DNA of 34,686 bases from Pokkaliibacter plantistimulans (GCF_003194385.1 NZ_LAPT01000012.1:1-34686), one strand, 5' to 3'; numbered from the stretch's first letter, positions 1 to 8,178 are shown. A program made the numbers and translations. Notes: generated by a model not told the origin, from the letters alone.

Positions 1-103
1 AATCACACAGAATCAATCATAAAATGCGGTTTTATCCGATAGCGTCAGAATAGTAAATCAATCACAGAATACGGATACCCGAAAAATCGAGAAGGAGTTC
101 ACT
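1..103 (+). promoter_or_regulatory. AT-rich leader of the transfer operon
   Basis: Gene-free AT-rich stretch before the first gene. It holds an inverted repeat ATAAAA-tgcgg-TTTTAT at about 20-36 and two similar segments, ATCACACAGAAT near 2 and ATCACAGAAT near 61, which may be paired protein-binding sites. A clear GAAGGAG ribosome binding site lies just before the ATG at 104. No unambiguous -35/-10 pair could be assigned, and the region may continue to the left of the window. Confidence 0.4.
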
Positions 104-538
104 ATGCCATCTGCTACCGCCCAACCCCTGTCCGTGTCTTTCGACACCGACGACCTGACGACCGATGCCGTAGCGCCCAATCCCACCGATGTTATCACGG
201 ACCTGTACCGTGAGTGTGAGGGGGCGCTGTCGGTACTGCGAGACCGTGCACTGATGCTCCAGTCTATCTACGACGGTGAAATGCTGTTGAGTGATGAGGT
301 CGTGCAGCAAGCGCGGGAGGCCTGCATGGTCATCCGGCAGATGGAAGCCAAAGCCCGACGCAAGGCCGTGGCCATCGCCCGTCAGGTGCAGGAAGGGGCC
401 TGTGACGATCACAAACACTGGATGGCATACCAGATGGCTGTGTTGAAGGAAGCCAACCAGCTGGCCACCGAGACACACAAGCAGATGAAAGAGATTCTGT
501 ACTGGGCCGAGCCGGTACCCATTGATCCCCAGCCGTGA
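104..538 (+). CDS. Hypothetical protein, 144 aa, first gene of the transfer block
   Basis: Soluble-looking protein I do not recognise. The first ~30 residues are Thr/Asp-rich and probably disordered. The rest is predicted helical with many charged residues and alternating Ala/Arg/Lys/Glu from about residue 60 to 115, which suggests a helical bundle or short coiled coil. There is no signal peptide, membrane segment or Cys motif. The start is well supported by GAAGGAG with good spacing. It leads a run of closely spaced plus-strand genes ending in conserved ICE transfer genes, so a role in transfer or its regulation is possible but only by location. Confidence 0.75.
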   Translation: MPSATAQPLSVSFDTDDLTTDAVAPNPTDVITDLYRECEGALSVLRDRALMLQSIYDGEMLLSDEVVQQAREACMVIRQMEAKARRKAVAIARQVQEGACDDHKHWMAYQMAVLKEANQLATETHKQMKEILYWAEPVPIDPQP

Positions 539-572
539 TCCTGGATCACCCGTCACAAGGATGTCACCCTCG

Positions 573-920
573 ATGCAATCTGATATGAAACGCGCCAGTC
601 TGTTGGTGGCGGTACCGATGCTCTTACTGGCCTGGATCAGCGCCGACAGTTATGTCGACTACCGCCGGGGTCAGGAGGTGGCCGAGTTCTACGGCGAAGG
701 CCATTACAGCCTGCTGATCGCACCGATTCCGGTAGGTAATATGATGGGCGTGAAGGTCGTACCGGATCTGGAGGGGCGCTGTGAACCCCATCCGCTGGTG
801 GATATGATCCCCTTCAAGCAGGAAGGGGATTCAGTGACCGTGCTCTGTGGACAGTGGCCACACTCACACCAGCTGCATCTGGGGTACGTCCCGAAGGCAT
901 TGATCCAGCGTGGTCTGTAG
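573..920 (+). CDS. Hypothetical membrane-anchored protein, 115 aa
   Basis: Unknown protein with one hydrophobic segment near the N-terminus (about residues 8-22, Leu/Val/Ala/Met-rich after a Lys-Arg), followed by a hydrophilic domain of ~90 residues with two Cys. This looks like a single-pass inner-membrane anchor or an uncleaved signal with the bulk in the periplasm. The start is ambiguous: ATGs at 561, 573 and 585 are all in frame. The AAGG at 557-560 directly abuts the 561 codon, so 573 or 585 is more likely. It follows the previous gene by 34 bases and probably shares its operon. Function unknown. Confidence 0.65.
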   Translation: MQSDMKRASLLVAVPMLLLAWISADSYVDYRRGQEVAEFYGEGHYSLLIAPIPVGNMMGVKVVPDLEGRCEPHPLVDMIPFKQEGDSVTVLCGQWPHSHQLHLGYVPKALIQRGL

Positions 921-965
921 AGGGGACTGCCTTTTGCGGTAAGCTGTCCTCTGGACGAACCCTGG

Positions 966-1631
966 ATGGACCTCATGATGACTACCCCGCCTTCCCGCCC
1001 GAAGTTGAGTCTGAAGCGTAAAGTGGCTGCAGACACGGTGGAGGCTCCCTCCACACCGAGTACCAATGAACAGCCCCCTGTCAGTAAGCCTGTAGCCAGT
1101 CCACCCGCAGCGGCGCCGGTGCCCCCTCCTCCTGCCAGTCAGCCCAAAAAACCGAAAACCTATGCCCAGGCCAGCCTGGAGATCGTGCGTGCGCATTTCC
1201 CCACCTGCCTGCCGGAGCCAGCTCAGCCGTTAGCTATCGGGGTGGGTGAGCAGATCCGGGACATTGTGGTGGCTGAGGCAATGGGGGTGTCACTGAAACG
1301 TGTGCGGGCCGCGCTCAAGGCCTACACCAGCCGCCGGCACTATCTGATCGCAGTCTGGAAAGGAACCCGTCGTATCGGGCTGGACGGTCAGCCATTAGAA
1401 GGCACTGCCGGCGACGTCTCCGAGGAAGCACGACAGCTGGCTGCTGCCAGGCTGGTGATCCATTTCAGCTACGATGTGACCACGAGCAGTACCATAGAAT
1501 CTGATCAGCTGCCCGGGCGCGTGGCCGCCGCAGAGGCCGTACTGAAACGGATTAAGACCGGTGAGGACAGCGGGGAGTCGGATGGCGGTGAGCAGGCCAT
1601 GGCGCCTGTTGCGGTCACGGAAACCGAATAA
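966..1631 (+). CDS. ProQ/FinO-domain RNA chaperone
   Basis: A 221-aa protein. The first ~65 residues are Pro/Ala/Lys-rich and probably flexible. Residues ~68-155 match the ProQ/FinO fold: a helical part (YAQASLEIVRAHFP), a basic helix (LKRVRAALKAYTSRRHYL) and the diagnostic IGLDGQPLEG turn followed by an acidic helix. The family binds structured RNA, recognising hairpins with a single-stranded 3' tail; FinO controls F-plasmid transfer through FinP. Family membership is read from the sequence, while control of transfer or of this element's structured leaders is inference. ATGs at 966, 975 and 978 are all possible, with only weak ribosome binding sites. Confidence 0.8.
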   Translation: MDLMMTTPPSRPKLSLKRKVAADTVEAPSTPSTNEQPPVSKPVASPPAAAPVPPPPASQPKKPKTYAQASLEIVRAHFPTCLPEPAQPLAIGVGEQIRDIVVAEAMGVSLKRVRAALKAYTSRRHYLIAVWKGTRRIGLDGQPLEGTAGDVSEEARQLAAARLVIHFSYDVTTSSTIESDQLPGRVAAAEAVLKRIKTGEDSGESDGGEQAMAPVAVTETE

Positions 1632-1679
1632 CGCTTTTGCACACTTAATAGCCGTTATCGGCGGCGGAGTGTGCACACC

Positions 1680-2162
1680 ATGATACGGATGATCAGAATG
1701 AAAGCAGGACGCATGATCAGGCAGGCCTACTGGGCAGGTCTGCGCGGTATTGGCTGGATGGGGCTGGGTATCGTGCTGGCCACGACCCTGGGGCTCAATG
1801 TTCAGGTCGGCGGCTATCTGCTGTTGTTTGGCCTGCTTAACCTGGTCGCGATTCTGGCTGGCATCGTGCTGAAAGACCGCTGGCAGGACTATCAGGCAGC
1901 GCGCCATGCTCCCCGTTCGGTGTATCCCTCCTCTGATGCCGGCTATGGGCATCCTCAGCAACTCCATATCAATATGGCCAGCAGCGATGGCCTGCGTGTA
2001 TGGCAGGTCTACCCTTCCGTACCACTGATGAAACCCCACCTGAACACCTTACGTGATGCCGGATGCCTGCTAACGGACAGTGAGGGACGCATGGTAGACC
2101 ACTGTATTGAACTGCAGAATACGGCCAGTCAGCGCCGGCAGCAGTTTCGTGTGGTGAGCTGA
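1680..2162 (+). CDS. Hypothetical two-helix membrane protein, 160 aa
   Basis: An Arg/Met-rich N-terminus is followed by two hydrophobic segments at about residues 20-40 and 45-65 separated by a short polar turn. A ~95-residue hydrophilic C-terminal domain faces the cytoplasm if the positive-inside rule holds. The layout (helical hairpin plus soluble tail) is common among accessory mating-pore proteins, but I cannot name a family. ATG 1680 is preferred because GGAG lies about 11 bases upstream; GTG at 1671 is too close to it. It is part of the same directional gene run. Confidence 0.7.
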   Translation: MIRMIRMKAGRMIRQAYWAGLRGIGWMGLGIVLATTLGLNVQVGGYLLLFGLLNLVAILAGIVLKDRWQDYQAARHAPRSVYPSSDAGYGHPQQLHINMASSDGLRVWQVYPSVPLMKPHLNTLRDAGCLLTDSEGRMVDHCIELQNTASQRRQQFRVVS

Positions 2163-2265
2163 GCCCTAACCCTCTGGCTCCGAGCAAGAGTTAACTGCGG
2201 ATTTTTCCCCCTTTCTTCTTGAAGCTGTCGGCTGAGTTTCAGTCACCGTCTTTAAGGGGTCAGGT

Positions 2266-2727
2266 ATGTTTCCCATCCATCTTCGCAAAACGGCAGCATG
2301 GGCCGGTGGTGTGCTGGCCATCGTCAGTGCAGCGGTCTGGGCCGCTGCGCCCTCTCCGTCTGCTACGCCCTCCATTGAGGTCTTCACTGTCCATGCACAG
2401 CCCGTCACGGTGCCGCCGGCACTGATGGCGCAAACGCGCGTGGCCTACCTGGATGAGCCAGCGCGGCTGGAGCAGTCGTTTTCCGCGAACCTGCCGCAGT
2501 CCCCTGAGCAGGCCGCAGTAGTGGTGCAACAACGTCTGGCCGGGCCAGCTGGCCAACAATTCCAGCAACAGCTGCAGGCGGCGTATGCCGGCGTGGTGCG
2601 CGCCCATGAACTGAAGGTGCTGAAAGTGCCTGCCGTCGTGGTCGGTGGGCGGTATGTTGTTTATGGCCAGACCGATGTCGCGTTGGCCGTTGCCCAGATC
2701 CAGCAGCGGTCAGGAGGTGGGCAATGA
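2266..2727 (+). CDS. ICE transfer protein, TIGR03757 (PFL_4709) family
   Basis: A 153-aa exported protein. It has an N-terminal signal sequence (residues ~8-28, hydrophobic, ending in an Ala-rich cleavage region), then the family pattern: an IEVFT-VHAQPV start, a central Gln/Ala-rich helix, and a C-terminal VLKVPAVVVGGRYVVYGQTDVA segment. The last segment has the look of a thioredoxin-like edge, as in TrbC-type proteins of F-like systems. Its place immediately before the TIGR03756 and TIGR03755 genes is the conserved order in this ICE class, which strengthens the call. It probably works in the periplasm in pilus or mating-pore assembly. ATG 2266 has an AGG nearby. Confidence 0.88.
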   Translation: MFPIHLRKTAAWAGGVLAIVSAAVWAAAPSPSATPSIEVFTVHAQPVTVPPALMAQTRVAYLDEPARLEQSFSANLPQSPEQAAVVVQQRLAGPAGQQFQQQLQAAYAGVVRAHELKVLKVPAVVVGGRYVVYGQTDVALAVAQIQQRSGGGQ

Positions 2728-3734
2728 CGGTGCCCGATGCCTTGCCCGTGGTGGCCTCTTCTGCCTCTGCCCCCCGCGACCTCCCGGTACCGCTGTCGTG
2801 GAAAAAACGACTGCGCGGCTGGGCCATGTCGTTCTGTCTGGTGACCACACCTACCTTTGCCATTACCACCGCGACCATCACCCAGTCGGCCATGGCGCCT
2901 GACTGCGTTGAGTATAAAGTCGTGGGTGTCTGCTACTGGCTGTTCTGCACCTGGTGGGGCTGCACGGTGCGGACCTCGGTTAAAGTCCGGCACTACGTGC
3001 CGGATCTGGTGGTCTCGGCGTACAACAATCCAGGGGACAACCCCTGGTCTGAGATGTCGTTTGTTGGCGCCCCGCTCCCGGGAGCGGAAGGCGGTGGCGA
3101 TACTCATGGCCGTCATGCAAATGAACACAGCAAGGTGCGTTTCAAATCAGCGGATGCCATCGGGCATCCCGGTGGCTATATCGCTTCTAATCTGGCCTCG
3201 CAGTCAGGCTATGCCTGCGCCACGTCCGCGACCCCTGTCTATCCCTACTTTGTCTCTACCCTGGATACCCTGGCCTGGCGCTGGGGTGTGCCCGAGTCTG
3301 CCTACCCTGAAGCACTGATCCCAGGACGACGTGAAGTCGGCCAGACGGGGGATATGTGGGGTAGCGTATACCCCCGTGCCGGGGCGCTGATCCAGACCCA
3401 CGACTACAAAGCGGCCGCTGTCGTGGCACAGCGCGTGGGCGACCTGGTCACCCGCTCCGGGCAGATGCACGTCTATACCCCGCTGACAGCCTCCAGTCGC
3501 GATGGCTACTGGCCACCCGGCCCTATCACCGAAGGTGATAAGAAAACCCACAAGTGGCAGCAGCTGTCGCCCAAGCTGGAGTACACCTGCGCGATCTTCC
3601 CCAACGGCGGTGCCTCGGAGACCTACTCCGACCGCCTGAGTGAGAACGGTGGCTATGTCTGGTCACTGTGGCGCCCCTATAGCTGCTGTCAGCGGCGAGG
3701 GCAGACCTTCCTGGGTTACACGGATTTCATGTGA
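2724..3734 (+). CDS. ICE transfer protein, TIGR03756 (PFL_4710, TraU-like) family
   Basis: A 336-aa exported Cys-rich protein. A signal region around residues 25-55 is followed by a dense Cys block (CVEYKVVGVCYWLFCTWWGC) that is a hallmark of TraU-like proteins. Further Cys pairs sit near the middle and at the C-terminus (SCCQRR), which implies periplasmic disulfides. The start overlaps the upstream stop as ATGA, so translation is coupled, and AGGAGG precedes it. TraU of F is needed for DNA transfer and mating-pore assembly; the same role is inferred here. Length and gene order match the family. Confidence 0.88.
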   Translation: MTVPDALPVVASSASAPRDLPVPLSWKKRLRGWAMSFCLVTTPTFAITTATITQSAMAPDCVEYKVVGVCYWLFCTWWGCTVRTSVKVRHYVPDLVVSAYNNPGDNPWSEMSFVGAPLPGAEGGGDTHGRHANEHSKVRFKSADAIGHPGGYIASNLASQSGYACATSATPVYPYFVSTLDTLAWRWGVPESAYPEALIPGRREVGQTGDMWGSVYPRAGALIQTHDYKAAAVVAQRVGDLVTRSGQMHVYTPLTASSRDGYWPPGPITEGDKKTHKWQQLSPKLEYTCAIFPNGGASETYSDRLSENGGYVWSLWRPYSCCQRRGQTFLGYTDFM

Positions 3735-3744
3735 GGGAGCAGCA

Positions 3745-5154
3745 ATGAACGTAAGGATAAAGAGGGCTGGTGCAGTGACGACAGTAAAAACCGTGACCCT
3801 GGCCGTTGGCCTGGCTGGTGCAGTGATAGGCAGTGGTTTGGCTGTAGCAGACACCGACTACGGGTTTGATGTGCATGACAAAGTGCTCAATGACTCGGTG
3901 TATTACGCCATTGGTGGCGGCAATGTCATTGCGGGTCCAGCCAGCCGGAAAACGCCCAACTCCATTGGCTTGGGGGTGGGCTGGAATGCCAACCTGATGT
4001 GCGGCAACTTCGACCTCGGCGCTACCGTTCAGAACCAGTTAAATGGCGTGACGAATGGCTTCAAGTCGCTGATGAGTGATGTCGTGAATGCGGCCACCGG
4101 AGCGGTGGCGTCATTGCCGGCCATGATCATTCAGCGTACCAACCCGCAGCTGTACGACCTTCTGCAGAACGGGGTGCTGCAGGGCAAATTATCGTTCGAT
4201 TCGGCAAAACTCACCTGTGAAAACATGGCCTCGGATATGACCGATATGGTCATGGGTTCACGTCTGGCCCAACAGGCCAAAGCCGATGCCTACCAGCAAG
4301 CGGCTGCATCTACGACCGATGCCGTACAAGCTAAAGAACAGGCTGAGAGCACAGGGGGCGATAACGGCATTCAGTGGGTAGGCGGTGCTCGTAAAGGCGG
4401 CAAGGGTCAGGATCCGATTGAAGTCATCCACGATACCGCCGTGGCCGGTGCCAACGTGCTGACTAACCGCACCGTGACCAATACGGGCACCTTCTCCCAA
4501 GCGACCGGGAGTGAGTCCTGTGCCGGCGGCTCGATGTGTCAGGTCTGGAGCTCCCCTGCCGAACTGGCCAACGACATGGTGAAGGTGTTGGGTGAGAAAA
4601 CCCTGACCACCTGCACCACCTGTGAGCAAGTGGCCGGCAAAGCCGGTACCGGGCTCATCCCGATGGTGGCCGAGGCCCAGGACTCCATTGCCACCACCCT
4701 GGCAGGCCTCGCCAGTGGCTCGCTCAAAGTCACCAATGACAACCTGGCCAAAGTGTCCGGGGGCGAACTGCTGCATGTCTCCCGCTCGATTATCGACAGC
4801 CTGCGGGATGACCCTGAGCGCGCCCTGCTGGTACAGAGGTTGTCGGGGGAGCTGGCCCTGTCCCGCGTGCTGGATAAGGCCATCCTGATGCGCCGTGCGC
4901 TCGTCGCCGGTGCCAGCATTCCCGAAGTGCAGAACTCCGATGAGTTGCAGACCGCTGTAGACAGCGGCCTGACTCAGCTGGACCGGGAAATCGACTCCCT
5001 CAAACAGGAGATGGAAATACGAAAAATGCTGGCCGAGAACACCGCGCTCACCTCACTGACCCGTACTGCTGACCGCCGTACCAGCAACGAAGGGACCAAT
5101 GCGCGCCCCTTACCCAATACCGCCCCCGGGCTGTATCCGAAGGATGAGGAATAA
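3745..5154 (+). CDS. ICE transfer protein, TIGR03755 (PFL_4711) family
   Basis: A 469-aa exported protein with a signal peptide at residues ~10-32 ending GLAVADT. It has Cys at scattered conserved-looking places (LMCGNFD, LTCENM, ESCAGGSMC, TTCTTCEQ) and a long C-terminal helical region (~370-445) with coiled-coil character. It resembles TraH-type periplasmic proteins in layout, and it follows the TraU-like gene as in related ICEs. The start at 3745 is chosen because GAGGGAG lies just upstream and the signal peptide begins there; upstream in-frame codons run into the preceding gene. Its stop overlaps the next ATG (TAATG). Likely part of the periplasmic mating-pore complex. Confidence 0.87.
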   Translation: MNVRIKRAGAVTTVKTVTLAVGLAGAVIGSGLAVADTDYGFDVHDKVLNDSVYYAIGGGNVIAGPASRKTPNSIGLGVGWNANLMCGNFDLGATVQNQLNGVTNGFKSLMSDVVNAATGAVASLPAMIIQRTNPQLYDLLQNGVLQGKLSFDSAKLTCENMASDMTDMVMGSRLAQQAKADAYQQAAASTTDAVQAKEQAESTGGDNGIQWVGGARKGGKGQDPIEVIHDTAVAGANVLTNRTVTNTGTFSQATGSESCAGGSMCQVWSSPAELANDMVKVLGEKTLTTCTTCEQVAGKAGTGLIPMVAEAQDSIATTLAGLASGSLKVTNDNLAKVSGGELLHVSRSIIDSLRDDPERALLVQRLSGELALSRVLDKAILMRRALVAGASIPEVQNSDELQTAVDSGLTQLDREIDSLKQEMEIRKMLAENTALTSLTRTADRRTSNEGTNARPLPNTAPGLYPKDEE

Positions 5155-5540
5155 TGGAAATGAAACTCTGGCATCACCCCCGCGTCGTGCACGTGGCTCA
5201 GCGTAGCCTGACGCTGACCCGAAAAGCCCTGATCGTGGTGGCCATCCTGGTAGGGTGCATGGCCGCCATGCTGGTCCTGGCCCGTTTCAGCATGAACCAC
5301 ACCGCACAACTGGAGCACTTTAGCCAGTGGTGGAGTCGGCTCAGCCCCTGGTTATATCTGTGGCGTATACCGCTCTACGGCATTAGCTACTGGATGTGGC
5401 GTACCAGTCATTACTACATGGTAGAACGTCATGGCGCGGCCAAGGTGCGCCGCTTTGGCTGGCGTGCCATCACCATCATTGCGATTGTGGAAGTCACTCG
5501 CGTTATTCAGATCACGGGAATCACAGGAGGTGCCGCATGA
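5154..5540 (+). CDS. Small ICE membrane protein between TIGR03755 and TraG
   Basis: A 128-aa protein with two clear hydrophobic segments (about residues 23-45 and 58-80) and a possible third near 100-120, separated by basic stretches, so it is an inner-membrane protein. It overlaps the upstream stop by one base and the downstream start by four, meaning tight translational coupling. A small membrane protein is regularly found at this place in ICEs of this class, but no activity is known to me. A role as an assembly partner of TraG is inferred from position only. Confidence 0.8.
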   Translation: MEMKLWHHPRVVHVAQRSLTLTRKALIVVAILVGCMAAMLVLARFSMNHTAQLEHFSQWWSRLSPWLYLWRIPLYGISYWMWRTSHYYMVERHGAAKVRRFGWRAITIIAIVEVTRVIQITGITGGAA

Positions 5541-7093
5541 TCATGGCCGTAGACTCGCACCTGGAATACTCCATGGTGCTGCTGGGCTGGTATATCAGCG
5601 AGAAGATATGGACCGTGCTATCTGACACAGGGGTGTTTGCCATTCCGCTGATGTTTATGGTCTACAGCAACTTTGCGGAAATGCGTCGCCAGGGCGCTGA
5701 CGAAGGAAATAAAGGTGAGCTGGGGCTGAACAACCTGGAGATCGATCTGTATCAGGCGCTGTTCCTGATCCTGATCGCGCTGCAACCCTTTATCAACGTC
5801 AACCTCAAGGTCGTCTATCCCCCCAATGCGGACAACCTGCATTCGGCACAATGTTCCATGAGTGATCAGGGCAAGCCTGCAGGCGGTGAAAATGCCTGGA
5901 CGACGGGCTTTGCCAGCGTCAATGGCATGACGCCACAGCTGCCGTTCTGGTGGTGGAGCTGGCATGTCGTGGCCAAGATGATTACCTATCCGGCCATTGC
6001 AGCCATTCCCTGTGAGGTCAACCTTCGGCAGGTGAAGTACGAACTGAATCAGGAGTACATATCCGGGGGGCTGGCTGCTGAACTGGGTGACTTTGCACGG
6101 GACTGCTTTGCCGTGTCCAAGTCGCGCCTGACCAACCTGAAACGAGCAGATTATTACCAGTTCACCGAGGCGCAGCTGCGTGACGTGGACTGGATCGGCT
6201 CCAACTACTTCCTGACAACGCCCGGTTACTACGACACCCACCATGCCAGTCTGCCTAACCCCAACTTCCCCTATGACGCTGCGCGGGATGTGGCCCTGCC
6301 CAATACCGGAGCAGGCGGCTACCCCACCTGCAAACAGTGGTGGAATGACGGCACAGTCGGTCTGGCTGCACGCGCCAAAGCCGAGTTGACAGACGATCTG
6401 CTCAAACAGCTCTATGCGATTGGTGTCTCCGATGAGGATTTGCTGCGTACCCTGATGTCCTCCACCACCATGGAGCGGCCAGGACGTGCTTTCAGAAGTT
6501 ATGGTTACTCCGAGTCAGAGGGGGGAAGCATCGTAGGTGCCCCAGCCTCTGCCCTGAAGACCGCCACGGCTGCCGTGGGTATGGGCGTGGCCACCGCCAC
6601 GGTGATGCCCGCTATGTACCTGGTGCAGACCTCACTGCCCATGGTACAGAGCATGCTGATCATGGCCCTGATTATCTCGATGCCGATCATTATGGTCATG
6701 GGCAGCTACAGCTTCGCGACGCTGATGTCGATCACCCTGGCCTACTGCGCCCTGGTGTTTATGACCTTCTGGTGGGAGCTGGCCCGGTTCGTGGACAACA
6801 AACTGGTAGAGATCCTGTACAGCAGCCCCAGTGACGGCTCCCTGTTGGGCTACCTGGCTGATGACTTTGATAACTGGGTCAGTGACTTTGTGACGGTGAC
6901 CATGTTCCTGGTATGGCCTGCGTTCTTCCTGGCTGCTATGGGGTGGGCTGGGTATAAGGTGACGATGATTGGAAGTGGAATGGAGTCTGGAACCAAGACT
7001 CCAGGAGAAGCAGGTGCAACTGGCGGTAAAACTGCTATTGGAGGGGGAAAACAGTTTGCTGCGATGATAAAAGAAGGAAGCGACAAGTCTTAA
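5537..7093 (+). CDS. traG: Conjugal transfer protein, TraG N-terminal-type
   Basis: A 518-aa polytopic membrane protein. It opens with a short N-terminal helix (ILHGAAG-free start at ATG 5537), then a hydrophobic stretch near residues 65-90, a large loop with several Cys and Trp (~100-330), and a cluster of helices at ~345-425 and ~453-475. This matches the TraG-like N-terminal family of F and ICE systems, which spans the inner membrane and takes part in pilus assembly and mating-pair stabilisation. The long periplasmic C-terminal part of F TraG is absent, as is usual in ICEs. The start overlaps the upstream stop (ATGA). It is the last gene of the transfer operon in this window. Confidence 0.88.
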   Translation: MIMAVDSHLEYSMVLLGWYISEKIWTVLSDTGVFAIPLMFMVYSNFAEMRRQGADEGNKGELGLNNLEIDLYQALFLILIALQPFINVNLKVVYPPNADNLHSAQCSMSDQGKPAGGENAWTTGFASVNGMTPQLPFWWWSWHVVAKMITYPAIAAIPCEVNLRQVKYELNQEYISGGLAAELGDFARDCFAVSKSRLTNLKRADYYQFTEAQLRDVDWIGSNYFLTTPGYYDTHHASLPNPNFPYDAARDVALPNTGAGGYPTCKQWWNDGTVGLAARAKAELTDDLLKQLYAIGVSDEDLLRTLMSSTTMERPGRAFRSYGYSESEGGSIVGAPASALKTATAAVGMGVATATVMPAMYLVQTSLPMVQSMLIMALIISMPIIMVMGSYSFATLMSITLAYCALVFMTFWWELARFVDNKLVEILYSSPSDGSLLGYLADDFDNWVSDFVTVTMFLVWPAFFLAAMGWAGYKVTMIGSGMESGTKTPGEAGATGGKTAIGGGKQFAAMIKEGSDKS

Positions 7094-7103
7094 CGAAGTA
7101 ACA

Positions 7104-7129
7104 GGGATGGTGCTCGATAGTACCATCCC
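7104..7129. terminator. Hairpin between convergent genes
   Basis: GGGATGGTGCT and AGTACCATCCC form an 11-bp stem (one G-U) around a 4-base loop. It lies 11 bases after the traG stop and 3 bases before the stop of the opposing gene, so it can end transcription from both sides. It lacks a long T run, so the strength is uncertain. Confidence 0.55.
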
Positions 7130-7131
7130 AT

Positions 7132-7452
7132 CTAGTCGTGCAACTTTTGGCCTCCAGTATAGTAACCATGGCCTTCCGGGCCATTTTGATAGCCTGATTC
7201 AGACCAGCCATAGTAAGTGCTTTCACTATTATCACAATCAGCAATTGCATCTGGCGAAACAGGCAACCCTTCCTGAATACTCTTACCTACGCCTTTGGCG
7301 AAGCTCTTAAACATACCGGCAATAGCACCGAGCAGGATCACGCCTACCTTGCCCAGCAACAGCATGACTTGTTTGGACAGCAGTATCTGGAAACGTCGAT
7401 CCTTTAGACGTTGCAGAAAACCGGCCTTGGTGGCTGATGTATGGGCGGGCAT
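7132..7452 (-). CDS. Hypothetical membrane protein, 106 aa
   Basis: Minus-strand gene. The chosen ATG has a good AAGGAG ribosome binding site 5 bases away; the longer in-frame extension upstream has none. A basic N-terminus (KAGFLQRLKDRR) precedes one hydrophobic segment at about residues 28-48 with Gly/Leu/Ile, then an amphipathic region. The C-terminal ~35 residues are rich in Ser, Gly, Tyr, Asp and Glu. It is a likely small inner-membrane protein. A gene after traG on the opposite strand is common in this ICE class (often a DUF3742 protein), but I do not see enough to assign that family. Confidence 0.65.
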   Translation of the reverse strand: MPAHTSATKAGFLQRLKDRRFQILLSKQVMLLLGKVGVILLGAIAGMFKSFAKGVGKSIQEGLPVSPDAIADCDNSESTYYGWSESGYQNGPEGHGYYTGGQKLHD

Positions 7453-7603
7453 GGGACTCTCCTTGTACGCCTGTTGTGGGTGTAAGTTGAATACAAAATG
7501 TACGGGATGTAAAGTTTCGGCCTTTGCCGATTCCTTTCTTGGGTTGCCGGGGGCTGTATTGAACAACTTTGCAACATTAGTTGATGCTCTGATCACGTCA
7601 GAG

Positions 7604-8017
7604 ATGCACGAAGCTCCGCAGCATGAGAAGTTATTGCTTGTATGTGATACCCCTGAATACCTGCGCACTCACGCAAGCTTTCCGGCCTTACCTGTGGCAG
7701 TCAAAAGCAGCATTATAAGCAAGATATGCTTTGATCATGGTATCCCCACACGTATGATCCAGCAGCTTCCAACCATTATACAAAACGCTCCAATGGCCCT
7801 ATTCAAACCTGCCAAGCAGACATTGACTGATAGCGTTGTCGTTGTGACTTTTGAGATAAAAAACGGTGCTCCTGTCATCATCCCTATCAGGAAAAACCAG
7901 CAGGTTGGTCGTAATCAGTATTACAACTTAGTCACGTCAATGTATGGCAAAGAGGGTCCTGATCCAGTCCAGAAATGGGAAGCGGATGGTCTTCTGATTT
8001 GGAAGAGCCAACCATAG
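7604..8017 (+). CDS. Free-standing MuF C-terminal-type domain protein
   Basis: About 137 residues matching the MuF C-terminal-type domain: TPEYLR near the start, a K-x-C-x-DHGI helix, a RMIQQLP segment, PMALFKP, a VVVVTFEIKNGAPVIIPI strand pair, a SMYGKEG motif and a final ADGLLIWKS. In phages this domain sits at the C-terminus of MuF portal-associated proteins and has been suggested to be a nuclease-like or toxin-like effector; activity here is unproven. Here it stands alone with no portal or head gene nearby. The frame is open upstream at least to 7295, and ATG 7451 (giving a Cys-rich N-terminus) or TTG 7559 are alternative starts. Lower GC than its neighbours suggests recent acquisition. 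Confidence 0.6.
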   Translation: MHEAPQHEKLLLVCDTPEYLRTHASFPALPVAVKSSIISKICFDHGIPTRMIQQLPTIIQNAPMALFKPAKQTLTDSVVVVTFEIKNGAPVIIPIRKNQQVGRNQYYNLVTSMYGKEGPDPVQKWEADGLLIWKSQP

Positions 8018-8057
8018 GAACACAGGGCAGCCCTATCTTTAAGTGCTTTGACCAAAT

Positions 8058-8086
8058 TTGACCACAAAACAAAACAACGCTATATT
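8058..8086 (+). promoter_or_regulatory. Sigma70-like promoter
   Basis: TTGACC and TATATT are separated by 17 bases, close to consensus. Two TTTGACCA copies lie around the -35, and a 6-bp inverted repeat AAACAA / TTGTTT (8073-8078 and 8085-8090) flanks the -10, a plausible operator. Transcription would begin near 8093 and meet a strong terminator about 85 bases later. Confidence 0.6.
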
Positions 8087-8092
8087 GTTTGC

Positions 8093-8178
8093 GTGAAGGT
8101 CACTCACACCACGCAATTAGAGCGGAAATGTCATACCTTCCAAGTTTTGAAAAAGCCCACATAATAGTGGGCTTTTTC
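8093..8178 (+). ncRNA. Candidate small RNA of about 85 nt
   Basis: A near-consensus promoter fires into a short gene-free stretch that ends in a perfect 12-bp GC/AT stem followed by TTTTTC. No credible translated frame fits between the two: an ATG at 8128 with a weak ribosome site reads straight through the terminator stem. This is the normal architecture of a small RNA. It has no similarity I recognise, and start and end are predicted, not observed. Confidence 0.4.
8149..8178. terminator. Rho-independent terminator, perfect 12-bp stem
   Basis: GAAAAAGCCCAC (8149-8160) and GTGGGCTTTTTC (8167-8178) pair perfectly around a 6-base loop. A/T tracts on both strands make it bidirectional. Confidence 0.85.
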
